From Physocladia obscura (taxonomy: Eukaryota; Chytridiomycota; Chytridiomycetes; Chytridiales; Chytriomycetaceae), in contig JADGJH010000472.1 of assembly GCA_027596945.1 (NCBI GenBank), positions 1-18,162 on the forward strand: DNA of 18,162 nucleotides, read 5' to 3'. Every line of letters begins with the position of its first letter. Position 1 is the first letter of the stretch. The position numbers and the translations under genes were made by a program. The notes beneath the pieces are model-generated. The model was not told the DNA's origin and did no database searches. It saw nothing but the letters and a program-made list of their open reading frames with translations. This document shows, one piece after another, positions 7,492 to 18,091 of the stretch.

Positions 7492-10400
7492 ATGCAGCGA
7501 AAGTTTGGCGCTGATGGCGGCGGAGTAACAGCTAAATGGGTTAAAACGGGCAGTAACAGCTGGAGCAGCAACAACCGTAACGGTTTTGGTGCCAATACCA
7601 GTGCCACTGCCAATACGAATGACGATTTCGATGATGATATTGACATTGATATTGACGCTAATGCCGATTCAACGCGGGCGCAGCATTCCTCTACATCGTT
7701 TGATTCACGCGGCGATGTCCGGTGGCAGCTTGCGAATGCGCGACGTCAAGATGCAATAGACGAGATGATGGGTTTCGACAGATTCACAGAAGGTGCACCG
7801 CGCCTTGGTTGGATGGTCAACATGGTTCCAGTATGTACTGTTTTGCAAACCAAACTTAACTAAAAAGTCCGAATTTCTGATTGCCTCAAGACTCTTGCCG
7901 TCCATTCTAGTTGCGTGAATGGTCATGCTGCAGTCGACTGCTATTTTCTGGAGGATGATGGCGGCTCCTTCAAAGTGACACTTCTGTATGAACCGTACTT
8001 CTACATTGTTTGCAAGGTACACGCTCAACAAATATTCTCCATCACTCAGTTGAAACTTGTTTTAAAATTTTTTTGCAGCCTGGCAGCGAACCCAGTGTCG
8101 AAGAATATCTCCATCGCGCATTCGAAGATCAAATTGCCTGCATCTCACGGCATCAAAGAGAAGATTTAAAGCTGGTGAGCGAGAATCTTGTGTTGTGTAT
8201 CAGTTACATTTCTCAAATGTCGATCAGGCAAACCATCTATCTGGTCAAATGCGAACAGTAATTAAACTGAATTTTTTCAACATGCAAAATTTGTTGAATG
8301 TCCGAAGTTCTCTGTTTCCCATCGTTACAAAAAATAAAGCAAAAATGAACGCGCAAGCAACATATGAAGATATAAACGAGTTCAGTGTTTCTTTGGCTTT
8401 CGTTCTTCCTCTCCCCTTTTTTTTTCTTACTTGTTTTCTAGACTTGGACAAGGACAAGAGTATACAGAAAAAAAAGCTCACAGAAAGACCAATATTCGAG
8501 AAGCTGCTGAAAATATATTTGATATTCGCGAGTATGATCTTATGTACTATGTTCGCGCAGCTATTGATTGTGGTTAGGACTTGCAGTCTGTTTTCTCCTA
8601 AAATGACTTGTATTTTTCTTTTCTTTTTTCTTTAAAAGTTTCCTCAATTGCTTATCGCGGGTTTTCTTTCAGATCTTCGTGTGGGACTTTGGTATGACGT
8701 CAAAGCATCTGGTGTAGGGAAAATTTCAATGGAAGAACGGAAAGAAAAAGTGAAGCGAGCAGAACCGGTTGTTTTAGCCTTTGATATCGAGACAACAAAA
8801 CTTCCATTGAAATTTCCAGACCCTGCCATCGACAGTATAATGATGATTTCGTACATGATAGATGGACAGGTTACTTCAATTCGTTATTGCTCAAAAATAT
8901 AAATTTAACTTGTTTTTTACAGGGTTTCTTGATTACGAATCGATCTATTGTGTCAGCTGATATTGAAGATTTCGATTATACCCCAAAACCGGAATATGAA
9001 GGCCCATTTACGATATTTAATGAACCCGATGAGGTCTTTTCGAATATCATATTTTAGCACTTATATTAATCAGACTTGTCTCCAGAAATCTGTTCTGCAA
9101 AGGTTTTTCGAGCATATTCGTGAGACAAAACCAACAGTTTTTGTCACATACAACGGTGACTTTTTTGATTGGCCTTTTATTGAAGCTAGATCTGTTGCGC
9201 ATGGATTTAATCTCGAAAAGGTATTTCCGTGTCGACCATTTCCGAGTTATAATTCTCTATCATTTTATTTAAGGAAATCGGCTTCTCTAAAGTCCAAGAT
9301 GAATATAAAGCAGCGCACGCAATTCATATGGATGCATTCTGTTGGGTTAAAAGAGATAGTTATTTACCACAAGGAAGTCAGGGTTTGAAGGTATTATTAA
9401 TTTGGTTTTCCAAAAAATGGCTCGAATTATGACTTTCTCCCTCCTCTCCCCCTTTATTTATTATTCTTTTCTTTCATGCGCAGGCCGTAACTACATATAA
9501 GCTCGGTTATAACCCAATGGAACTTGACCCAGAAGATATGACAAGGTCAAAAAATTTTGTTTTGCATTTGTCTGGCTGAAATCTTGCTTAAAACAGATTC
9601 GCTACTGAAAAACCTCAAACTTTGGCACAATACTCAGTTTCTGATGCCGTTGCAACATACTATTTGTATATGAAATACGTTCATCCATTTATTTTCTCGC
9701 TATGCAATATTATTCCCATGAATCCTGACGATGTTTTGAGACGAGGATCTGGAACTCTTTGTGAAACTCTTCTGATGGTAATATATCTTTTAAAAAAAAA
9801 TTTATTTTATGAGTTTGACACGTCGATATTTTATATTGTGTTTTTCAATAGGTGGAGGCATTCAAAGCCAATGTTTTGATGCCCAATAAGCACCAAGACG
9901 AAGTTGGAAAAATGTTTGAGGGTCATTTGCTTGAAAGTGAAACGTATGTTGGTGGACATGTTGAGGCTCTTGAAGCCGGGGTTTTTCGAAGTGATTTGGA
10001 AACTCAATTCAGGCTTGATTCTTCTGCCTATCAGCAACTTATTAATGAGGTTGACCAAGCATTAGAGTTTAGTGTCAAAGTGGAGCACAATTTAAAAATT
10101 GAGGATGTTGCAAACTTAGAAGAGGTATATGCCAATTACAGTTGCTTTCCGGTCCTTAATCTTCTCATCCAGGTGCGAAATTCGATAATTTCCAATCTCT
10201 CTGAGCTTCGTGACGAGCCGAATAAGATGCGTCTCCCACTGATATATCATTTGGATGTCGCTGCCATGTACCCCAATATCATTTTAACCAATCGCCTTCA
10301 GCCAGATGCAATAGTGACAGACAATGATTGTATTGCTTGTGACTTTAACGAAGGTGCATCGAGTACTTGTCAGCGTAAAATGGTGTGGTCATGGAGAGGC

Positions 10401-13400
10401 GAATACTATCCAGCGAAACGTAACGATTATAATATGATTCGTAATCAAATTGAACGTGAAATGTTTCCTGGAATTTATGGTGGACCGCCTCGAAGTTTTG
10501 ACAGCTTAAAACCACATGAGCAGCATACGTATATCAAAAAGCGTGTTGAAGAATACAGCAAAAAAATTTATGCCAAAAAATTCGAACACAAAGTGGTTGA
10601 CAAGGAGAGTATTGTTTGCCAGCGTGAAAACCCGTTTTATGTGGATACTGTCAGAAATTTTCGTGATCGGAGATACACTTATAAAGGATTCTTGAAAACT
10701 TGGAAAAAAAAAGTTGATGATGCTGCAGCAGATGGTGATTTGGCTGCCGTTGATGAAGCAAAAAAAATGACTATTGTGTATGATTCTTTGCAATTGGCGC
10801 ACAAGTGCATGTGAGTTCAATAAACGTTTATTCTTTTTGCCACTAAATTGAATTTTCAAAATTTTATTTAGTCTTAATTCCTTTTACGGTTATGTAATGC
10901 GCAAAGGAGCACGTTGGTATTCCATGGAAATGGCTGGCATCGTATGTTTGACTGGTTCCACAATTATTCAACTTGCTCGTAAAAGAGTTGAAAAACTTGG
11001 TAGACCACTTGAATTGGATACGGATGGAATTTGGCTGATACTTCCTGCGTCCTTTCCCGAGAACTATGTTTTCAAATTGCGTAATGGCAAATCTGCATAT
11101 ATTTCGTATCCATGCGTAATGTTGAATCATTTAGTTCATGCTGAATTCACCAATCACCAGTATCAAGATCTGAAAGATTCGACTTCTTTTGTAAGAGAGT
11201 ATGTCACAAAAAGTGAGAACTCTATCTTTTTTGAAGTTGATGGGCCATACAAAGCAATGGTATTACCGTCATCTCTTGAAGAAGACAAGCTGCTCAAAAA
11301 ACGTTACGCTGTGTTCAACGACGATGGAAGTTTGGCTGAATTGAAGGGGTTCGAAGTCAAGCGACGCGGAGAGTTGAAATTAATCAAGAATTTCCAGACG
11401 GCAATTTTTAAAGTTTTTTTGCAAGGATCAACTTTGAACGAATGTTATGCAGCAGTTGCAGCTGTTTGTGACCAATGGCTGGATGTTCTCTTCAGCAAAG
11501 GAGCTGATATTGAAGATCATGAACTTTTCGAATTAATTTCGGAAAACCGTAGTATGAGCAAATCTCTCCAAGATTATGGATCACAAAAATCTACTTCTAT
11601 TAGTACTGCGAAACGTCTTGCTGAATTTTTGGGCGATGCCATGGTTAAGGACAAGGGACTTGCTTGCAAGTTTATCATCTCACAAAAACCTGCTGGTCTT
11701 CCTGTTAGTGAACGTGCAATACCAGTATCAATATTTCAAGCTGAAGAGTCAATCAAACGACACTATTTGCGGAAATGGCTCAAAGATAACAGTCTTGTGG
11801 ATGTTGATATTCGGCAGATTATTGACTGGTCATATTATATTGAAAGATTTGGATCGGTTATTCAAAAACTAATAACTATCCCTGCAGCTATGCAGGGAAT
11901 TTCGAATCCTGTCCCACGGGTGCGTCATCCAGATTGGCTTCAGAAGCGTATTTCTGTACTGGAAGACAGATTCAAGCAACGTAAAATCACGGATTTATTT
12001 GGAAAATCTTCTGAAACGGTGTTGAATTCCATGGATTTGGATACAAATGATGAAGATTTTGGTATTGAAAATCTTGCTTCGCCACTGAAGAAAGCAAACG
12101 GGGCCAGAGAGGAAAAAGATATGGAAGACATTGTTATCGACAGATTACGTGACAGTGTTCGCCAGACTGGGCTGATAATTGCGACAGTTCACAAAAAAAT
12201 ATCAACGAAAAAATCAAGAATAACTCGAGTTGAAAGCTTGATTGCTGAATCTGATTTCGCACTGCCAGCCGTTTTGCCTGATCCAACTGAAAATTATGGC
12301 TCTTGGCTCAAATATCAAAAGCTAAAATGGAAAAAGATGAAAATCGAAAAAGCACACGCTTTGACAATGAATCCTTCTCTGTCAAATTTATCTCGCCCTG
12401 GTTTGTCATTGACTGAGAACTTTTTCCAAATGCAAACTCGCTCTATTTTACAAGAACCGTGGCAAATTTTACAGATAGTCGAGACTGATATTAGCGGTGA
12501 ATTCAATGTCTGGACTCTAATTGGCGATTCCATGTATTCAGTGAAATTGCAGATCCCACGAACAATTTTTATCAATTCTAGAGTTCCACAAAGTGAAGAA
12601 ACCAATATTGCGAATTGTGGATTTCGTATGGATCGTCGTCAAAAGCTTCTTCCTCGCTCACATATTTCGCTCAATTTGTACGAACTGAAGATGCAAGAGA
12701 GTTTTTTCAAAGAGAACGCTGATGTTTTTGCGAAAATGTTCAGTCATCACGATATTGAGGGAGTTTACGAAACTCAAATTCCACTTTTATTTCGGGGTTT
12801 GATTAATTTAGGGTGCTACGCGATTGTAAGTACGGAAAGAATACAAACTGGACGTGGATTAGAAGCTGGATTTGAATTGGATGACTTGAAGCATATGAGT
12901 TTTTCGAAAGTACCATATCTCAAAAACTCGAACTTAAAGATTCTCTATCTATACCATGCAGGAAAGGGCCCAAAACACATTTACGGATTGTTTTCTTCAG
13001 CAACAGGCAAAGCAACAGTGTTTGTTGTTGATGCTGCTCGAAATCGATCAGCAGTGCCAAACTTGGCTCGAGCATATACCGAGCGTTTGACTGAAAAACA
13101 TGAGCGTGATGAAGAGACTCCAGCATCACAATATCAAAATTCGCAGACTCAAAACTCAACAAAACCCGGTAATTCTGGAGAAAGGATTGCTTTTGAGTAT
13201 TCCGAGGATCTCAATGTTTCATTTTCCGTGTATGCAACTAACACTGAGGCACTTCATGCAATTAATCAAGCGATATGGGAATATCAAAATGCAAGAAGGG
13301 GTCCAACAGTGATTGTTTTGCAATCACCGAAAAGTCCAAGGCAACTTCAGAGTTCTGGAATTCGGCTTATTAATGAATTTCCAGTAATATGCACGCAATC

Positions 13401-15450
13401 TCATAAAAAAGATAGCATTTTTCCGGCGTTGAGTTGGCAAATTATAGGCGCAAAAAAAATGATGGCTCATTACTTGAACATAAACTCATTCTTGCACGAG
13501 CGAATTGAATTGTCTCGTTATTCTGACATTCCAATTGGAAATATCGAAAACGACTATCCTCTTTTTTTAGCTGATATATTTTTCGCCAGAAGGCTGAGCA
13601 AATCTGACATGATTCTATGGTACTCACCGTCTGATCGGCCTGACCTAGGAGGCCGAGAGCAAGATGACAATCAACTTGAGCTTGAAGAGCTTGTTAATCC
13701 TGAAATCAATCATCCTGGGAGCTATAGTAATATTTGTGTTGAAATTGATCTGTTCAACTTAGCTTTCAATACAGTACTTCAATCTAGCTATGTTAACGAA
13801 GCTGAAGGCTCAAATGAAGTTGATGGAATATCTGGTTCGAGTTTTGTAGATGATCAATTTAAAGTTGCGACTAAGGAACTGCAAAAATCAACTGAGTATC
13901 AACTTACGACGTCATCATTAAGCACGTCAGACGAAAAGCATGTTAATTTCAGAACATTTAAAATCTTGCGTGAAATGGTTCAAGCTTGGAAATATCAGTT
14001 TGAGTCACGTAACGACCGTCTTGCAGAAATGATGCTTGAACATTTGTATCGTTGGCTCACAAGTTCTTCTTCAAAGATGCACGATCCAGCACTATTCAGC
14101 ATGATCCATCGGCTGATGCGAAAAGTATTTCTTCAACTTGTCAGTGAATTTAAACTACTGGGAAGTAAAGTTGTTTACTGCAGCTTTGAAAAGCTTGTGC
14201 TAGCAACATGCAAAACTACTCTAAAGAATGCAATTCATTATGCGAAATATGTAATTGAAACAATCTGCAAAAAACAAATTTTTTTGCACATTGATATTGC
14301 AGCAACTCAGTTTTGGGGTTATTTAATTTGGATGGATCGGCATAATTACGGCGGCGTCGCTTGTATAAAGCCTCAAAATTTTTTAGAAGAAGACGCCTCG
14401 GATATAGTTGATGGCGAAAATCTGTCCATTGAAATGCGCTGGAATATAATGGATTATTTGCCACCAAATTTGCATGAATACTTTGAACAGATCATTGGTC
14501 ACTTTATCTTCGAAGTACATCGTGAAAAATCTGTGCGACACGCAAAAAACTCAAAAAGAGTAAGAGATAACGAGTTTGACACAGAAGGAAAACCACTCAA
14601 TATGACAAGCTTTTTACAAGATTTGGTTGCGACGCATTTAAAGCGCAAGCTCTTTGAAATTGTTCCCAAAATTCCGAAACGAATCCTTACGACTGACACA
14701 GAAGAAAACCGCTTCCCAAATCTTCCAGGCTCGCATTTGGAATTTTCGAACCCTTCGCTTGAGTTTCTCAAAACTGTTATTGCAGTTTTAGAACTCGATA
14801 AGTCAATTGAGCGCGATGTGCGTGTCCTCAAGCGGGATTTACTGAGGATTTTGCAGATCAAGGAGTTTTCGCAGGAAGCTGTCTTCGTGAATCCATGCGA
14901 ACCGTTTCGTTTACCACAAATTATTTGTGAGTATTGCAATTTGACTCGAGATATGGATTTGACGAGGGATAGGGATCTTCTTCCCATTACGCGCTTAGCT
15001 GAAAATAGCGAAGTAATCGGCGAAGGAAACCAAAATGAGGATGACAGTGACAGCAGCTTGTCGGATGACCGTGAATATGCCGGCGGGGGAAAACGGCGGT
15101 CGAAAAAAACAGACCTGAGAGAAACTCAAAGTCGAGTTGAAGTTACACCGCGCGAATGGCTTTGTGCTGGTTGTGGAACTGAGTACGATAGATTATCGAT
15201 TGAACAAAAGCTTGTTGATTTATTATCGAAGAGGTTGCTTGTTTGGCAAATGCAAGATCTCAAGTGCAAGCTTTGTAAAAATATTCGAGCAGGAAATATT
15301 GACCGACAGTGTTCCTGTTCGGGAGACTACACAACAACATTGTCGAAACCAGAGTTTTTGCGGAAGTTAAAAGTTTTCGCAAATATTGCCAGATTTTACA
15401 AAATGGAAATGCTGCAAGGAGTTGTGGATTGGATATTGAGCATTGTCTGA
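7492..15450 (+). CDS. POL2: DNA polymerase epsilon catalytic subunit
   Basis: Fourteen exons: 7492-7830, 7891-8016, 8079-8174, 8228-8379, 8442-8572, 8673-8869, 8923-9033, 9086-9220, 9274-9390, 9484-9545, 9597-9777, 9852-10124, 10173-10810 and 10872-15450. They give 2378 residues (human 2286, yeast 2222). The protein is the leading-strand replicase, with 3'-5' proofreading. Residues 1 to about 75 are low complexity (Asn/Ser, then Asp/Ile). [16 protein letters not shown] opens the conserved N-terminal domain. Exonuclease motifs are FDIETT (D319, E321), YNGDFFDWP (D409) and [11 protein letters not shown] (D505). Polymerase motifs are DVAAMYPNI (D668), [14 protein letters not shown] (from 855) and LDTDGIW (D902, D904). 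Fe-S ligands in the catalytic core are C693, C696, C706 and C789. The C-terminal half keeps the inactive second polymerase module and ends with CysA (C2205, C2208, C2284, C2287) and CysB (C2318, C2321, C2333, C2335), which bind the small subunits. No catalytic residue is missing. The CysA loop carries an unusual insertion. Intron 4 has an atypical GTTCAG donor but is fixed by frame. Confidence 0.97.
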
Positions 15451-15462
15451 TTCTTCGTGTGA

Positions 15463-15472
15463 AATAAATAAA
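15463..15472 (+). promoter_or_regulatory. Candidate polyadenylation signal of POL2
   Basis: Two overlapping AATAAA hexamers begin 13 nt after the POL2 stop and lie within the 75-bp gap before the RAD51 start. The POL2 terminator and the RAD51 promoter must therefore share or overlap this space. Confidence 0.5.
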
Positions 15473-15525
15473 ATATTTGATTATTGATAAGTCCGAACAA
15501 ATCAAAAAAAAAACTTCAGAAATCA

Positions 15526-17034
15526 ATGAGACGCCAGCAAACCCGCCAACAAGAACAGGAACAGGAAGAGCCCAGTGTCCAAGAGCAGGAGCAAGAACAA
15601 GAACAAGAACAAGAGCGCACATCTGCCACAAAAGTCCAAGTACTCGAGGTATTTAATATTCACAACGCCGCACATCCGTTCTTCTGATCCAATCCAATCC
15701 AATGCGATTCGGCGACCAGCAATGCGGCATCTCGAGTGTCGATATAAAAAAACTGTGCGACGCTGGTCTGTTTACTGTTGAAGCTGTCGCGTTTACTCCA
15801 AAAAAGACTCTGATAGCAATCAAAGGCCTTTCCGAAATCAAAGCCGAAAAGATTCTTGCCGAAGGTAACTGCTTGATTCTCGGCATATATGGTCGCTATA
15901 TTGTGCTGTTAACAACCGCATTTATCAGCTGCAAAACTTGTTCCAATGGGCTTCACCACAGCAACAAACTTTCATTTACGCAGGCAAGAGACAATTTTGA
16001 TTGGAACCGGTTCAAAAGAGTTGGATCAATTACTTGGAGGTATGTTTTGGCGTGTTATTTAGCTCTGTAGTTATTAGATATGCTCAGGTGGTGTCGAAAC
16101 TGGAGGAATCACAGAAATTTTTGGCGAATTCAGAACTGGAAAGACTCAAATATGCCATACCCTTGCAGTCATGGCGCAAGTAAGCTTTTTGAATTGATTT
16201 TTTTGCGATGTTAAAATTTAAGTGCTCAATACTTTGCAAAATTTATTAGATGCCTACCAATATGGGTGGTGGTGAAGGACGAGTCATGTATATTGATACC
16301 GAAGGAACATTCCGGCCAGAAAGGCTTCTTGCTACAGCTGAAAGATTTGGCTTGAATGGTGAAGAAGTTCTGGACAATGTCGCATATGCCCGTGCTTATA
16401 ATTCTGACCATCAAATGAATCTTTTGATTCAAGGTGCAGCAATGATGGCTGAATCAAGGTGTGAATTTGGAAATTGCTTTTGCTAAACCAAAATTCACAT
16501 AAAAATTAGATTCTCCTTATTGATTGTGGATAGTGCGACATCGTTATACAGAACAGATTATTCTGGACGAGGAGAATTGTCAGCAAGACAAATGCATTTA
16601 GCGAAATTCTTGCGAATGCTTCAAAGACTTGCTGACGAGGTGGGTGAAATCAATTGGAAACCAATGATATTGACACTATGTATCTTAAAGTTCGGAATTG
16701 CCGTTGTTCTGACAAACCAAGTTGTTGCTCAAGTGGATGCAATGTCATTTGGACCCACAAGCAAACCAATTGGAGGAAACATTATAGCACATGCTTCAAC
16801 AACCAGGTATGTCTTTTGTTGCCATAAAACAAGTTTTCACATCTTTTCAGGCTTTATTTGAAGAAAGGAAGTGGTGAAAATCGCACATGTAAAGTGTATG
16901 ACAGCCCGAATTTGCCAGAAGCAGAATGCCAATTTTCAATTGGTGCAGATGGTAAAGACTTCTGATTTGATTTTTCTTTTTTTGAACTAATTTTGATACT
17001 GTACTTAGGAATTAATGACCCAGTGTCAAAATAA
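15526..17034 (+). CDS. RAD51: Recombinase RAD51, nine exons
   Basis: Exons are 15526-15648, 15720-15864, 15929-16039, 16088-16179, 16250-16458, 16510-16639, 16691-16806, 16851-16951 and 17009-17034, giving 350 residues (human 339). RAD51 forms the ATP-dependent filament that performs homology search and strand exchange in double-strand-break repair. Residues 8-28 are a Gln-Glu repeat. An N-terminal helix-hairpin-helix domain follows ([12 protein letters not shown].. [13 protein letters not shown]). FTTA (98-101) is the polymerisation motif. Walker A is GEFRTGKT with K145, and [11 protein letters not shown] follows. Walker B is LLIVD with D234. DNA-binding loop L1 is in [14 protein letters not shown] and L2 precedes [14 protein letters not shown]. 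These signatures are those of RAD51 and not DMC1, which has DTENTFRPDRL and a GGHILAHA variant. The C-terminus [11 protein letters not shown] comes from the last tiny exon; if intron 8 were retained, a TGA at 16963 would give GADGKDF instead. The gene begins 75 bp after POL2 on the same strand. Confidence 0.97.
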
Positions 17035-17047
17035 GCCTGTTTAAAAA

Positions 17048-17053
17048 AATAAA
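17048..17053 (+). promoter_or_regulatory. Candidate polyadenylation signal of RAD51
   Basis: AATAAA lies 14 nt after the RAD51 stop in an A-rich tract. It is the nearest canonical hexamer. Confidence 0.45.
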
Positions 17054-17395
17054 TCTTGTTTTGTTTGAGTTTCACTATTCATACTTGACAAAGAACACCA
17101 AATTTTCTTTGTTTAAAACATGGCATTAACCTAAATTCACTTGCGTTGAAGTCAAGTACACTAAAAACTAACATTAATCTTCATATAATTTTACTCCTAT
17201 GCATAGATGAAATTATAAATTTATTCTCAAGACATAATATTATTTTTACATTATAGTTTATTATTCATTACTGCTAATTTCAAAATGTTTGAGAAATCAA
17301 TAAAAAATTTTGATTTTCAAAAAATGTATGTACTCCAGTATACTTGGATATACTGGTCTTTACCATTCTTGGCCAAACTGACACAATTCACAATT
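17054..17395. other. AT-rich intergenic stretch after RAD51
   Basis: About 340 bp of AT-rich sequence with no credible gene, RNA or clear repeat. The transposase remnant begins near its right edge, so part of it may be the decayed 5' end of that element. I could not find a clear terminal inverted repeat here. Confidence 0.4.
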
Positions 17396-18091
17396 TCAGA
17401 AAGAATGGGATATATTCAGCATCCAGATCCACTTCTGTGGAGGATTATCTGGACAATGTTTGCTAGATACAGTGTCAATGAAACTGCCAAATGGCCATAC
17501 GTTGACAATATGCTAGTTCACTGGACTTGGAAATACTATATAAACTTTGGAATGATTTGAAATCCATTTGCATAAGTAAGTGGAAGGCTGCAAATCCTGG
17601 AGTCACGTCTTCTTGTGGTAATTGTTTTTTATTATCCTGCTGATCAGTTAATGAAAAAAACTAGAACAGCAAATCAGAGCACTTATGGAAATCAGAAATG
17701 ACTGGTATCTGAAAGAGCTTGTAGAGGAAGTGTTTTTAGCTTCAGGACAACATGTCAGTATATCAACATTATGGCATTGTTTTAAGTGACTTGGATTCAA
17801 TCACAAACAGGTTATGTAAATTTTAATAAAGGCAACAAGTACTAATATTCTTTTTATAAAATAGCTCTCTGTTGCCGCAATGGAATCTGCTTGGCAAAAT
17901 TTTCAATTTACATTGGTCAATTTGATGCAAATCAACTTGTCTTTGCTGATGAATCTGCAGTAAATAACAAAATGCTGCTGAAATGCTGGGGTTATAGTTG
18001 GGTTGGTTTGAGAGCAAGAATATCAATCCCATTTTGTTGGTTTTTCACATGGAGGGGGAGCTTTAAAAGCTTGGTAGCAATCAGATTGTAA
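17396..18091 (+). pseudogene. Decayed Tc1/mariner-type transposase
   Basis: Three collinear pieces match the usual order of a fungal Tc1-like transposase, in different frames. About 17405-17560 resembles the first helix-turn-helix (LLWRIIWTMF.RYSVNETAK). About 17664-17810 resembles the second DNA-binding domain (ALMEIRNDWYLKELVEEVF, then QHVSISTLWHCFK and LGFNHKQ), with a TGA at 17787 where the family has a basic residue. A 54-nt intron-like segment at 17811-17864 (GTTATG donor, TACTAAT branch, AAATAG acceptor) joins this to LSVAAMESA. A frameshift near 17884-17895 leads into IYIGQFDANQLVFADESAVN, which holds the first catalytic Asp (codon 17948-17950) of the DDE domain. The remaining DDE residues are not seen: the frame closes at 18091 and the last 70 bases to the window end look decayed. 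No intact product is possible. Position and frame of each piece are seen directly; the family name is from recalled similarity. Confidence 0.75.

Noticed and set aside
15013..15112. Possible intron in the POL2 CysA loop
   Set aside because: The GT..AG pair encloses 100 nt, which would break the reading frame before the second cysteine pair.
15260..15631. Minus-strand open frame over the POL2 end and RAD51 start
   Set aside because: It is antisense to the CysB cysteines and the RAD51 first exon; low-complexity Val/Leu runs are the complement of the Gln-Glu repeat.
15526..17034. DMC1 as identity for the recombinase
   Set aside because: [11 protein letters not shown], the [20 protein letters not shown] helix and GGNIIAHA are RAD51 signatures; DMC1 differs at these places.
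17285..17560. Separate small gene of 91 residues
   Set aside because: Its second half matches the helix-turn-helix of the decayed transposase; the first half is AT-rich sequence without family support.
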